NCBI RefSeq assembly: GCF_020037015.1
Contig: NZ_JAIQDE010000031.1
Location: 1 to 64,000, forward strand
Reading direction: 5' to 3'
DNA length: 64,000 bases
From: Corallococcus sp. AS-1-6
GTDB lineage: Bacteria > Myxococcota > Myxococcia > Myxococcales > Myxococcaceae
Each line of letters starts with the position of its first letter. Position 1 is the stretch's first letter. This document shows positions 43,849 through 54,401 of the stretch, in pieces. A model generated the notes under the pieces. The model did not search any database and was not told where the DNA came from. It saw only the letters and a list, made by a program, of their open reading frames with translations. The translations under genes were made by a program, and so were the position numbers.

Positions 43849-44439
43849 TCAGGCGTCGAAGCCGGCCACCGGCACGCGCCGCACGCGACCTGCTTCCGCC
43901 AGCGCGGCGCGGGCCACCTGGAGCCGCGCCTCCCGGGCCGAGCCTCTTGGCGCCATGCCCAGGGGCCACCGCATCCGTGAGCCGTCATCCAGCTCCACGG
44001 TGAGGCCGTGGTGACGGTAGAGCCCCGTAAGCATCACGCCGAGCACGCCCGCGGCCAGCGCCATGATCCGCACCGCCTGCGTCGGCGCCCAGAGGAGGCC
44101 CAGCGCCGTGAAGGCGAGCAGGCCCAGCGCCTCCAGGTATGGGCGCGTGCTCCACTCCAGCCGCTTCACCCGCGCCCAGGGCACGTCGAGCGCCGGGCCT
44201 CCACCCGGGCGCCCCTGGAATGACAGCCGCGCGTCGTTCACGGCCAGGGCGCGCCGGTTGCCCAGGTCCAGCGCCAGCGGGGTGACGCCCGGCCACGGCG
44301 CGGGCGTCTCCGAACCCTCGGGAGACCGGGGCGGCAGGGGCGCCTCCGGCAGCTCCGCGTTGCAGAAGGCGCAGCGGCGCCGGGCCGCCGTCTGGGGGCG
44401 CCCGCAGGCGGAGCACATGACGAGCACTTCCGCGGGCAC
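43849..44439 (-). CDS. Zinc-ribbon membrane protein, unknown function
   Basis: A 196-residue protein with an N-terminal zinc ribbon (CSACG and CAFCN, about 9-27), a Pro-rich linker, a predicted beta region (about 55-105) and two transmembrane helices around 105-140, followed by a basic soluble tail. The GTG start at 44439 has a strong GGGAGGG Shine-Dalgarno upstream; an ATG 21 nt inside would drop seven residues. It is 18 nt after leuS. I do not recognise a family. Confidence 0.7.
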   Translation of the reverse strand: MPAEVLVMCSACGRPQTAARRRCAFCNAELPEAPLPPRSPEGSETPAPWPGVTPLALDLGNRRALAVNDARLSFQGRPGGGPALDVPWARVKRLEWSTRPYLEALGLLAFTALGLLWAPTQAVRIMALAAGVLGVMLTGLYRHHGLTVELDDGSRMRWPLGMAPRGSAREARLQVARAALAEAGRVRRVPVAGFDA

Positions 44440-44457
44440 CGCCCCTCCCTCCCGCCG

Positions 44458-46959
44458 TCAGCCGACGACGAAGTTCACCAGCCGCTTGGGCACGAAGACG
44501 AACTTGCGCAGCGTCTTGCCTTCGAGCGCGGCCTTCACCTTGTCGTCCGCCTCCGCCGCCGCGCGCACGTCCGCCTCGGCCGCGTCCGCCGCCACGCGCA
44601 CCTCCGCGCGCAGCTTGCCGTTCACCTGCACGGCGTACGGAATCACGTCGTCCACCACCAGCGCCGGGTCGAACTCCGGCCAGGACTCCGTGACGGTGGA
44701 CGCCTTCGCGCCGTAGGCCTCCGCCAGCTCGTCCGCGATGTGCGGCGCGATGGGGGTGAGGATGCGCGCGAGCAGCCGCACCGCCTCGCCCATGGCCGCC
44801 TTCTCCGCGGGCGTCTCCGGCGTGCCCACCGCGTAGAGCGCGTTCACGCACTCCATGACGCCCGCGACGGCGGTGTTGAAGGACAGGCGCTCGATGGCCT
44901 CCGTCACGCGCTTGACGCACTTGTGCGCCGCGCGGCGCGTCTCCAGCGCCTTGCCCTCGTAGGGGCCCGAGTGCGTGGCCTCCGCCGAGGAGGCCTGGTG
45001 CGTGGCGGCCAGCGTCCACACGCGCTTGAGGAAGCGGAACACGCCCTCCACCTGCTCGTGGGACCAGTCGAAGTCGCGCTCCGGCGGGCCCGCGAAGAGC
45101 ACGTAGGTGCGCGCCGTGTCCGCGCCGTACTTCGCCACGATGGTGTTGGGCGCCACGCCGTTGCCGTAGCGCTTGCCCATCTTCCGGCCGTCCGCGCCGT
45201 TGACGATGCCCTGGGTGATGAGCCGCGTGACGGGCTCGTCCACCGGCGACAGCCCGAGGAGCTTCATCACCCGGGTCCAGAAGCGGAAGTAGAGCAGGTG
45301 CATCACGCCGTGCTCGGGGCCGCCCACGTAGATGTCCACGGGGAGCCAGCGCTGGCCCTCCTTCGGGTCGAAGGGCGCCACGTCATACTTCGGCGACAGG
45401 TAGCGCGCGAAGTACCAGCAGGAGTCGACGAAGGTGTCCATCGTCTCCGTCTCCCGGCGCGCGGGGCCACCGCACCTGGGGCAGGTCGCGTTGACGAACC
45501 CCGGCACCTTCGCGAGCGGCGGCTCCCCCTTGCCGGTGAGCACCGCCTGCGTGTCGATGTCCGGCAGCCGCACCGGGAGCTGCTCCACCGGGACGGGGAT
45601 GCCCTTGCGCTCGGGGTCGCACTTCTCGCAGTAGACGATGGGGATGGGCGTGCCCCAGTAGCGCTGGCGGCTGAAGCCCCAGTCCTTCTGGCGGTACGTC
45701 ACCGTGGCCTTGCCCTGCCCCTGCGCCTCCAGCTTCGCGGCGAGCTTCACGCGCGCCTCGGCGGAGGGCATGCCGGTGAAGTCACCGGAGTCCACGAGGA
45801 CGCCGTCCTCCGTGTACGCCGCGTCGAGCGTCTCACCGGCGCCCAGCTTGTCGCCGGACGCGGGCTGGATGACCACGCGCACGGGCAGCGAGTACTTGCG
45901 CGCGAAGGCGAAGTCGCGCGCGTCGTGCGCCGGCACGCTCATCACCGCGCCGGTGCCGTAGTCGCTCACCACGAAGTTGGCGATCCAGATGGGCACCGGC
46001 TGGCCCGTCACCGGGTTGAGCGCGTAGCCGCCGGTGAAGACGCCCTCCTTCTCCGCGTCCTCGCCCAGCCGCTCCGTCTTGTTCTGCGCGGCCATCTTCT
46101 TCGCGAACGCGTCCACGTCCGCGCGGCGGTCCGCCGTCGTCACCTGGGCCACGAGCTTGTGGTCCGGCGCGAGCACCACGTAGGTGCAGCCGAAGAGCGT
46201 GTCCACGCGCGTGGTGAAGACGCGCAGTCCAGCGTCATGCCCCTGCACGCGGAAGTCCACCTCCGCGCCATCCGAGCGGCCAATCCAGTTGCGCTGGGCG
46301 GAGGTGATGCGGTCCGGCCACTCCTTGAGCGTGTCGAGCGCGTCGAGCAGGTCCTGCGAGTACCGGGTGATGCGGAACGCCCACTCGGGCATCTCCTTGT
46401 CCTGCACCTCGGAGTCGCAGCGCTCGCAGCGGCCGTCCTTCACCTGCTCGTTGGCGATGACGGTGTGGCAGCCCGTACACCAGTTCACCTTGCTGAAGCG
46501 GCGATAGACGAGCCCGCGCTCGAGCATCTGGAGGAAGAACCACTGGTTCCAGCGGTAGTACTCCGGCTGGCTGGTGTTGACCTCGCGCGTCCAGTCGTAG
46601 CTGTAGCCGAGCGTCTTGATCTCCGCCTTGAACGACTCGATGTTCTCGCGGGTGCGGATGGCCGGGTGGACGCCGTCCTTGATGGCCGCGTTCTCCGCCG
46701 GCAGGCCGAAGGCGTCCCAGCCCATGGGGTGCAGCACGTCGAAGCCGCGCATCTGGTAGTAGCGCGCGTAGACGTCCCCGATGAGGTAGTTGCGCACGTG
46801 CCCCATGTGCATCTGGCCACTGGGGTACGGCAGCATCTCCAGGACGTACTTCTTCGGGGCATCCGGGCGCCTGCCTGCCCGGAAGAGGCCCTCCTGCTCC
46901 CAGCGGGTCTGCCACTTTCCTTCAATCGACTGCGGCTCGTAACGCTCGTTCATCGCCAT
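44458..46959 (-). CDS. leuS: Leucyl-tRNA synthetase
   Basis: An 833-residue class Ia synthetase. The ATG at 46959 (MAMNERYEPQ) is chosen because the frame upstream loses homology. The HIGH-type motif is in PSGQMHMGHVRNY (about 51-63); the CP1 editing domain occupies about 220-420; the KMSKS loop is KMGKR (593-597), an atypical version; the anticodon-binding helices and C-terminal domain follow. Length fits bacterial LeuRS. It is the first gene of a leuS-zinc-ribbon-lptE unit, divergent from asnS. Confidence 0.97.
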   Translation of the reverse strand: MAMNERYEPQSIEGKWQTRWEQEGLFRAGRRPDAPKKYVLEMLPYPSGQMHMGHVRNYLIGDVYARYYQMRGFDVLHPMGWDAFGLPAENAAIKDGVHPAIRTRENIESFKAEIKTLGYSYDWTREVNTSQPEYYRWNQWFFLQMLERGLVYRRFSKVNWCTGCHTVIANEQVKDGRCERCDSEVQDKEMPEWAFRITRYSQDLLDALDTLKEWPDRITSAQRNWIGRSDGAEVDFRVQGHDAGLRVFTTRVDTLFGCTYVVLAPDHKLVAQVTTADRRADVDAFAKKMAAQNKTERLGEDAEKEGVFTGGYALNPVTGQPVPIWIANFVVSDYGTGAVMSVPAHDARDFAFARKYSLPVRVVIQPASGDKLGAGETLDAAYTEDGVLVDSGDFTGMPSAEARVKLAAKLEAQGQGKATVTYRQKDWGFSRQRYWGTPIPIVYCEKCDPERKGIPVPVEQLPVRLPDIDTQAVLTGKGEPPLAKVPGFVNATCPRCGGPARRETETMDTFVDSCWYFARYLSPKYDVAPFDPKEGQRWLPVDIYVGGPEHGVMHLLYFRFWTRVMKLLGLSPVDEPVTRLITQGIVNGADGRKMGKRYGNGVAPNTIVAKYGADTARTYVLFAGPPERDFDWSHEQVEGVFRFLKRVWTLAATHQASSAEATHSGPYEGKALETRRAAHKCVKRVTEAIERLSFNTAVAGVMECVNALYAVGTPETPAEKAAMGEAVRLLARILTPIAPHIADELAEAYGAKASTVTESWPEFDPALVVDDVIPYAVQVNGKLRAEVRVAADAAEADVRAAAEADDKVKAALEGKTLRKFVFVPKRLVNFVVG

Positions 46960-47176
46960 GGCTTCTCGGTCTCTTAGCGGGAGGTAGGACACGCGGGCAA
47001 CAAGTCTTGGCGCGTCGAAAGCCTGGACGGCTGGCGGCCCCGGGGCCCTGACCGGGAAACCTGGATGGGCGGGGACCGGGCCGGCCCCGGGCCGGGGTGG
47101 GGCCTCGCTCGGTGCTTGCCCTCGGGGCCGGGCGCGACTAACTCGCCTTCCCGGTCTGGAGCAGAGGGAGAGCACC

Positions 47177-48577
<1,401 letters not shown>

Positions 48578-48584
48578 TCCGGGC

Positions 48585-49475
48585 TCAGGGCTTCTTCGTG
48601 ATGCCGGCGCGCTCCTGCGCGAGCGCGCCGAGCGCGGACCAGTCCTCATCGCCGCGCCCCTGGGCGACGCCGGTGAGGAAGTGGTCTCGAAGGAGGCTCG
48701 CCAGCGGGAGGGGCACCTCGGCGGCCCTTCCCGCCTCGAGCGCCAGTGACACGTCCTTGAGGCCCAGGCGCAGCGCGAAGCCCGCGGGCGTGTACTGCCC
48801 CTTCGCGATGGCGCCCGCGTAGTTCTCGAAGATGGGGGCCTTGGCGAAGACGGACTTGAAGACGTCCAGGAACGCGGCGCGCTCCACGCCGCACTTCTCC
48901 GCGAGCGCGAAGGACTCCGACAGGGCCTCCATCATCGACGCGATGAGGAAGTTGCCGGACAGCTTCACCGTGTTCGCGGCGGAGGGCCGCTCCCCCAGCT
49001 CCGTGAGGCCGCGCCCCAGGGCCGTGAGCACCGGTCGCACCCGATCCACCTGCGCCTTCGGCCCCGCGGCGACGACCCAGAGCTGCTTGCCCGCGGCGGC
49101 CTCGGGCCGGCCGAAGACAGGGGCGGAGACGTAGCCCTGCCCCGCGTCCGTGTGCGCCTTCGTCAGGCGCTCCGACAGCGCGACGGAGATGGTGCTGGAG
49201 GAGACGTGGATGGCGTTCCTCGACAGGGCGCTGACGACTCCGTCCTTCCCCAGCACGGCCTCCTCCGCGGCGTGGTCGTCCGCGAGCATGGACACGACGA
49301 CCTCCGCGTCGCGGGCGGCCTCCGCGGGCGTCTTCGCCACGCGCGCGCCCTGCTCCTTCAGCGGCTCCGCCTTGGAGGCGGTGCGGTTCCAGACGACGAG
49401 CTCATGGCCCGCGCCGGCCAGGTTCTTCGCCATCGGCGTGCCCATGTTCCCCAACCCGATGAAGCCGACCTTCAT
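48585..49475 (-). CDS. NAD(P)-dependent beta-hydroxyacid dehydrogenase family protein
   Basis: A 296-residue member of the 3-hydroxyisobutyrate/glyoxylate reductase family. The N-terminal Rossmann motif is GFIGLGNMGTPMAKNL with VVWNRTASK, and the catalytic-Lys helix is in AANTVKLSGNFL (about 170). The substrate-binding block DAGQGYVSAPVFGRPEAA is typical. It is the last gene behind the ABC exporter pair, 25 nt away. The substrate is not predictable from sequence; glyoxylate or succinic semialdehyde reductases also fit. Confidence 0.88.
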   Translation of the reverse strand: MKVGFIGLGNMGTPMAKNLAGAGHELVVWNRTASKAEPLKEQGARVAKTPAEAARDAEVVVSMLADDHAAEEAVLGKDGVVSALSRNAIHVSSSTISVALSERLTKAHTDAGQGYVSAPVFGRPEAAAGKQLWVVAAGPKAQVDRVRPVLTALGRGLTELGERPSAANTVKLSGNFLIASMMEALSESFALAEKCGVERAAFLDVFKSVFAKAPIFENYAGAIAKGQYTPAGFALRLGLKDVSLALEAGRAAEVPLPLASLLRDHFLTGVAQGRGDEDWSALGALAQERAGITKKP

Positions 49476-49500
49476 GGAGATGCTCCCTTCGTGCTCGCGT

Positions 49501-51222
49501 TCACGCTTCGTTGGACTGTTCTTCCGACACGTCCAGCCGCTCGAAGGCGCGGCCCAGGACGGCGACGCCCAGCGCCACCTCCGCGCAGAGTGCCCCCGCC
49601 GCCGCCAGCCCCGCGAGCGGAACCGCCCAGCGCCCCATGACAGTGAACAGCGGATAGCCCACGAGGAGGGCCACCACCGCGGCAGGCAACAGTCCCAGGA
49701 ACGTCACCACCAGCGTGCCCACCAGCGTGAGCAGCCGCTGGCCCAGCGCCTCCACGCCGCGCGCCCGCTCGGAGTCCGCCGGAATCCACGCGGGCAGCAG
49801 CACCACCGCCGCGTTCTGCACGAACAGCCCCGCAAGCCCCAGCGCCGGCAGCACCGGCAGCAGCCCCAGCACCACCGGCGTGGACCAGGGCGCGAGCGTC
49901 ACGTCGTCCGCGCCCACGCCCAGCACCAGCGCCAACAGCAACATCACCCACTGCGCCACGCCCAATGTCAGCGCGGACGCCGCCAGCTCCGCGCCCACCA
50001 CCTGCCGCCCCGTGAGCGGCAGCGCGCGCAGGAGCTCCAGCTTCGGCAGGTCCATGCGCAGGTCGGTGCGGAACGCGCTCGGGCCAATCACGGCCATGGC
50101 CAGCGCGACCATCAGGGCCATGGGGCCCAGGAACTCACGGCTGTTGGAGAACAGCCGCGTGTCCCCCATCACCAGCGCGAACACGGCGCCCAGGACGCCA
50201 AAGGACAGCAACATCACCAGCCCGCTGCCCATGCGCCTGCGCGCGATGAGGTTCTTCCACAGGAGCGCGACCTCCGGACGCCCCCGGGCCTGCAGCACGA
50301 AGGGCACCCGGCCGACCCGGATGGAGCCCGAGCGCGCGGCCCGCTGCTCCCGCCGCCGCGTCCGCGCCTCCGCCCCGGCCACCGCGGAGTCCTCGAAGGG
50401 CACCTCCACCGCGAGCACCCAGGCGTAGTGCGCGACCAGCAGCGCCAGCGACGCGGGCAGGAAGCGCAGGAAGCCCTCCCAGCTCCGCGCCATCGCGGGG
50501 GCCACCAGCGCCCGGCCGGGCCACAGCACCGCCCGGAGCCCGGGGGCGTCGAGCACGTCGCGCAGCCACTCGCGCACCGCGAAGGGCCGGGAGAGGTTCT
50601 CCGGCAGCGGGTAATCGCGCAGCGTGGACAGCAGCGTGCCCATCCCCGCCACCAGCACCCCCGCCACCACCGCCCACCTCACCGCGCTGCCCCAGCGGCC
50701 TTGAGACACGAGCCACGCGCGCACGAAGGACGCCGCCGTGCCGTGCAGGTAGAGCGTCCCCATGGCCAGCGCCGCGCCCAGGAAGAAGAGCACCGGGCGG
50801 GGGCTGGTGAAGCGCCCCACGAAGAGGGTCGCCGCCAGCGCCGCGAGCACCGCGCTCAAGAGGCCGCGCAGCAGCTTGTAGTGCAGGAGCGCCTTGCGCG
50901 TGACGGGCGCGGCGAAGAAGGTCTGCACCTCCGTCTGCGTGAAGGTCAGCGCCGGCCGGTCCGCCCCCAGCACCCACGCCGTCACCAGCGTGCCCAGCAC
51001 GGAGACCTCCAGCGAGAGCTCCGCGAACAGCCGCGCGTTGGGGGACACCGCGCGGCCCGTGCCCTGGACGAAGACGCTGCGCCCCACCAGCGAGTACAGG
51101 TACGCGAGCCCCACCAGCGCCCCCAGGAGGTAGCGCGGACGCTTCAGCCGTTGCACCTGGCGCACCACCCGGTTGCGCCACGTCCTCACCCAGAGGAACA
51201 CCACCGCGCTCGGGAAGCTCAC
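49501..51222 (-). CDS. ABC-type exporter permease
   Basis: A 573-residue polytopic membrane protein with about 12 hydrophobic segments, the region VGRSVFVQGTGRAVSP early and FVLQARGRPEVALLWKNLIARRRMGSG centrally, where a long cytoplasmic loop likely meets the ATPase. It starts at GTG 51222, overlapping the ATPase stop by 4 nt (GTGA), so it is co-translated with its partner. It resembles putative ABC-2-like exporters of unknown substrate. No catalytic motif is present. Confidence 0.8.
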   Translation of the reverse strand: MSFPSAVVFLWVRTWRNRVVRQVQRLKRPRYLLGALVGLAYLYSLVGRSVFVQGTGRAVSPNARLFAELSLEVSVLGTLVTAWVLGADRPALTFTQTEVQTFFAAPVTRKALLHYKLLRGLLSAVLAALAATLFVGRFTSPRPVLFFLGAALAMGTLYLHGTAASFVRAWLVSQGRWGSAVRWAVVAGVLVAGMGTLLSTLRDYPLPENLSRPFAVREWLRDVLDAPGLRAVLWPGRALVAPAMARSWEGFLRFLPASLALLVAHYAWVLAVEVPFEDSAVAGAEARTRRREQRAARSGSIRVGRVPFVLQARGRPEVALLWKNLIARRRMGSGLVMLLSFGVLGAVFALVMGDTRLFSNSREFLGPMALMVALAMAVIGPSAFRTDLRMDLPKLELLRALPLTGRQVVGAELAASALTLGVAQWVMLLLALVLGVGADDVTLAPWSTPVVLGLLPVLPALGLAGLFVQNAAVVLLPAWIPADSERARGVEALGQRLLTLVGTLVVTFLGLLPAAVVALLVGYPLFTVMGRWAVPLAGLAAAGALCAEVALGVAVLGRAFERLDVSEEQSNEA

Positions 51223-51992
51223 GCCGGCTCGTGCCCCCGCGCTCGCGCCTCCTCCGACGCCGCGCTGGTGATGCGCACGAACAGCTCCTCCAGCGACGCG
51301 CCGTCCCCGGCGCCGCCCGCCATCTGCTCGCGGATCTCCGGCAGCGAGCCCAGCGCCACCGCGCGCCCTCCGGCGATGACGAGCAGCCGGTGGCACAGCT
51401 CCTCCACCAGCGGGAGCAGGTGCGACGACAGCACCAGCGCCGTGCCCTCCTCCGCGCGGCGGCGCAGCGAGGCCTTCATGCGGCGGATGCCCAGCGGATC
51501 CAACCCCGTCAGCGGCTCATCCAGCAGGATGAGCCGGGGCTGGTGCAGGAAGCCGCACGCGATGGACAGCTTCTGCTTCATGCCCCGCGACAGCTCGCCC
51601 GGCAGCGACTTCTCCCGGCCCGTGAGCTCCATCTCCTCCAGGAGCGCGCGGCCCCGCGCCTCCCAGTCCTCCACGCCGTAGAGGCGCGCGGTGAAGTTCA
51701 GGTGCTCCCAGACGGTGAGGTACTCGAAGAAGCGCGGCTCGTCCGGGAGGAACGCCAGCTCGCGCTTCGCCTCCACCGGTGCCTGCGCCACGTCGAAGCC
51801 CGCCACCCGCACGCGCCCCGCGGAGGGCGGGAGGATGCCGGCCAGGCACCGCAGCGTGGACGTCTTGCCCGCGCCGTTGGGCCCCACGAGTCCCAGCACC
51901 TCGCCCGGGGCCACCTGGAAGGACAGGCCGCGCACCGCCCGCACCGCGCCGTACGTCTTCTCCAGCCCCTCGACGTCCAGCGCCGGTTCCAT
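51219..51992 (-). CDS. ABC transporter ATP-binding protein
   Basis: A 257-residue ABC-2-type ATPase. Walker A GPNGAGKTST (about 37-46), Q-loop and linker PDEPRFFEYLTVWEHL, signature LSRGMKQK, Walker B LILLDEPLTGLDP and H-loop LSSHLL. It energises the downstream permease in the same translation unit, most likely for export. It begins 27 nt after the cheY-like gene stop, in the same direction, so read-through from the chemosensory operon is possible. Confidence 0.93.
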   Translation of the reverse strand: MEPALDVEGLEKTYGAVRAVRGLSFQVAPGEVLGLVGPNGAGKTSTLRCLAGILPPSAGRVRVAGFDVAQAPVEAKRELAFLPDEPRFFEYLTVWEHLNFTARLYGVEDWEARGRALLEEMELTGREKSLPGELSRGMKQKLSIACGFLHQPRLILLDEPLTGLDPLGIRRMKASLRRRAEEGTALVLSSHLLPLVEELCHRLLVIAGGRAVALGSLPEIREQMAGGAGDGASLEELFVRITSAASEEARARGHEPA

Positions 51993-52019
51993 GCGTGCCC
52001 TTGGGATTGCTGTCGGAGC

Positions 52020-52403
52020 TCAGCCGAGCTTCAGCAGTTCCTTCACCGTGTCCAGCACCACGCGGGCCTGCACGGGCTTCACCAGGTAGGCCGTGGCCCC
52101 CAGCGCCATGGCCCGCTCCCGGTCCGCCGCCGCGCCCTCCGTCGTCACCACGACGATGGGCACCGCCCGGTGCTCCTCCGTCTGGCGGATGTGGTGGATG
52201 AGCTTCAGCCCGTCCATCAACGGCATGTTGATGTCCGTCATCACCAGGTCGAAGCGGCCCTGCGTGGAGAGCTTCTTCAGCCCCTCCACGCCGTCCTGGG
52301 CCTCGATGCAGACCACGTCCGCCAGGCGCTGGAGCGCGTACATGATGCTGCGGCGCATCGCCTGCGAGTCATCCACCACCAGTGCGCGGATCTGCTGCGA
52401 CAT
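52020..52403 (-). CDS. CheY-like response regulator
   Basis: A 127-residue single-domain receiver, start ATG 52403. Active-site residues are complete: acidic pair Asp11-Asp12, phosphoacceptor Asp57 in MTDINMP, Thr in VVVTTEG and Lys in YLVKP. It lies 69 nt after cheB as the last regulator of the chemosensory cluster and just before the ABC exporter. The output partner is unknown; no DNA-binding domain is attached. Confidence 0.92.
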   Translation of the reverse strand: MSQQIRALVVDDSQAMRRSIMYALQRLADVVCIEAQDGVEGLKKLSTQGRFDLVMTDINMPLMDGLKLIHHIRQTEEHRAVPIVVVTTEGAAADRERAMALGATAYLVKPVQARVVLDTVKELLKLG

Positions 52404-52472
52404 GGACACCAGCCTAGCACCCGCGCGCCGTCCGGCCCGGGATTGTGCGGCGGCTGTCATGCAGCCAGCGAT

Positions 52473-53516
52473 TCACTGCCCGCCGGGCTGCCGCCGGCGG
52501 CGCACCAGCGCGGCCAGCTCCGTCCCGATGTCGTCCAGCGCCAGCACCCGGCTCACCGCCCCGGTGGCGATGGCCTCCTTGGGCATGCCGTACACCACCG
52601 CCGTGTCCTCGGACTCGGCCCACGTCTCGCCGCCCTCGCGGCGGACCGCGCGCACGCCTTGCGCCCCGTCCGCCCCCATCCCCGTCAGCACCACCGCCAC
52701 CGCGCGCGGGCCCAGCACCTCCGCCGCGCTCTCGAAGAGGCGGTCCACCGACGGTGCGTACTTGTCCGCGGGCACCGGTGACGGCGTGCGCAGTTCCAGG
52801 CGCCCGGTCCGGTCCGACAGCAGCAGGTGCCGCCCTCCCGGCGCGATGTAGACGTGGCCCGGCTTCACCACGTCGCCCTCGCACGCCTCCGTCACCGTGA
52901 ACGGGCCGATGCGGTCCAGGCGCTCCGCGAAGGCCTTGGTGAACTGCGAGGGCATGTGCTGGCCCACCAGCACGCTGACGGTCGGCTCGGTGGCCAGTCC
53001 CTCCAAGAGCCGCTGCACCGCGGGGGGCCCGCCCGTGGACGCGCCCACGGCGATGACCTGCGGCACCTCCCCGGACAGCACGGCGCCGCGCGGCGCGGCC
53101 CCGTGGCGTCCCCCGGACTTCGCGTGGCGCGCCGCGAGCACCTTGTCGAGCAGCTCCCGGCGCAGGTGCTCCAGCGCCGCGGGCGTTGCCTGGACCGGCT
53201 TGGCGATGAAGTCGACCGCGCCCAGTTCCAGCGCCTTGTCGACGTCCGAGCGGTGCGAATAGCTGGAGATGACGATGACGGGCGTGGGCGCCGCGCGCAT
53301 GAGCAGGCGCAGGAAGGTGTGGCCGCCCAGCCGGGGCATCTCCAGGTCCACCGTCACCACGTCGGGCTTCAGGTCCAGGACCTTCTTGAGCCCCTCCTCG
53401 CCGTCCTGGGCCCAGTCCAGCACCATCACCTCCGCGGAGGACTCCAGGAGCGTGGTGAGCGTGCGGCGGTTGGTGGCCGAGTCGTCGATGATGAGCACCG
53501 TGAGCGGGCGTCCCAT
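52473..53516 (-). CDS. cheB: Chemotaxis protein methylesterase/glutaminase CheB
   Basis: A 347-residue protein with an N-terminal receiver (LTVLIIDDSATNRR; phosphorylation Asp in VTVDLEMPRLGG) and a C-terminal methylesterase with the Ser-His-Asp triad positions in AVGASTGGP, GQHMPSQFT and LTGMGADGAQG. It removes methyl groups from chemoreceptors. Its ATG overlaps the cheR stop by one base. No receptor gene is nearby, so its substrates must be encoded elsewhere. Confidence 0.95.
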   Translation of the reverse strand: MGRPLTVLIIDDSATNRRTLTTLLESSAEVMVLDWAQDGEEGLKKVLDLKPDVVTVDLEMPRLGGHTFLRLLMRAAPTPVIVISSYSHRSDVDKALELGAVDFIAKPVQATPAALEHLRRELLDKVLAARHAKSGGRHGAAPRGAVLSGEVPQVIAVGASTGGPPAVQRLLEGLATEPTVSVLVGQHMPSQFTKAFAERLDRIGPFTVTEACEGDVVKPGHVYIAPGGRHLLLSDRTGRLELRTPSPVPADKYAPSVDRLFESAAEVLGPRAVAVVLTGMGADGAQGVRAVRREGGETWAESEDTAVVYGMPKEAIATGAVSRVLALDDIGTELAALVRRRRQPGGQ

Positions 53517-54388
53517 CAGCGGCCCTCCCCGCCCGGGAGCTCGGGCCGGCGGTAGACGAGGTCGCCCTTCAGGTGCACCAGTTCGAAGTCCGCGCCCAGG
53601 CTGAGCAGGTTCTCCGCGTGGCCCAGGAGCAGGTAGCCCCCGGGGCAGAGCCGGTCGCGGATGACGCCGAGCACGCGGCGGCGCGCGGCCAGGTCGAAGT
53701 AGATCATCACGTTGCGGCAGAAGACGACATCCGAGCGCGGCACCAACTGGCTGCCCGCCACGTCCGAGAGGTTGTGGTGACCGAAGCTCACCCACGCCTT
53801 CACGTCGTCGCGCACGCGGACGCGGTTCACCCCCGCGGGCACGAAGTAGCGCTCCAGCAGGTCCGGCGGCGTCGCGCGCAGGGCGCTGGGGCCGTACTCG
53901 GCGCGGCGGGCCAGGGCCAGCACGCGGCGCGACAGGTCCGTGCCCAGGACCTCCACGTCCCAGTCGTCGAAGCGGCCGCTCTCCTTGAGGAGCATGGCCA
54001 GCGTGTACGCCTCCTCGCCGGAGGAGCACCCCGCGGACCACAGCCGCAGCCTCCGCGTGTGCGCGTTGCGCTTCTCCAGGATGGGGAGCAGCTCCTCGCG
54101 GAAGGCCTTGAGCTGCGCGGGTTCGCGGAAGAAGTACGTCTCGTGCGTGGTGAGCGACTCCACCGCCGCTTCCAGCTCCGCGCTGCGCTGGGCGTCGTAG
54201 CGCAGGTAGCGGTGATAGGAGCCGAAGTCCTGGATGCCCAGCGCCTCCAGCCGGGGCCACAGCCGGCGCTCCATCACGAACTTCATGTTCTCGTGGATGA
54301 GGATTCCGCAGTGCGCGTAGACGTGGTCGCGCAGCAGCCGGAACTCCTCCAGCGTCATCTCCGGGCGGCCCTCGTCGAAGCGTGGCAT
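53516..54388 (-). CDS. cheR: Chemoreceptor glutamate methyltransferase CheR
   Basis: A 290-residue SAM-dependent methyltransferase. The N-terminal helical domain (about 10-80) precedes the Rossmann-type core with LWSAGCSSGEEAYTLAML, the SAM-binding motif, VLGTDLS, and VVFCRNVMIYFD. The LTTHETYFFREP motif marks CheR. It sits between the HEAT-repeat gene (13 nt) and cheB (1-nt overlap). It lacks C-terminal TPRs, so it is the basic form. Confidence 0.95.
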   Translation of the reverse strand: MPRFDEGRPEMTLEEFRLLRDHVYAHCGILIHENMKFVMERRLWPRLEALGIQDFGSYHRYLRYDAQRSAELEAAVESLTTHETYFFREPAQLKAFREELLPILEKRNAHTRRLRLWSAGCSSGEEAYTLAMLLKESGRFDDWDVEVLGTDLSRRVLALARRAEYGPSALRATPPDLLERYFVPAGVNRVRVRDDVKAWVSFGHHNLSDVAGSQLVPRSDVVFCRNVMIYFDLAARRRVLGVIRDRLCPGGYLLLGHAENLLSLGADFELVHLKGDLVYRRPELPGGEGR

Positions 54389-54401
54389 CCGAGTCCTCCC
54401 C

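Noticed and set aside
47116-47144. TTGCCC-N17-TAACTC as the asnS promoter
   Set aside because: The -10 matches the consensus at too few positions to support a call.
46960-47176. T-box or attenuator leader between leuS and asnS
   Set aside because: No T-box sequence, specifier loop or terminator/antiterminator pair could be recognised in this 217-nt spacer.
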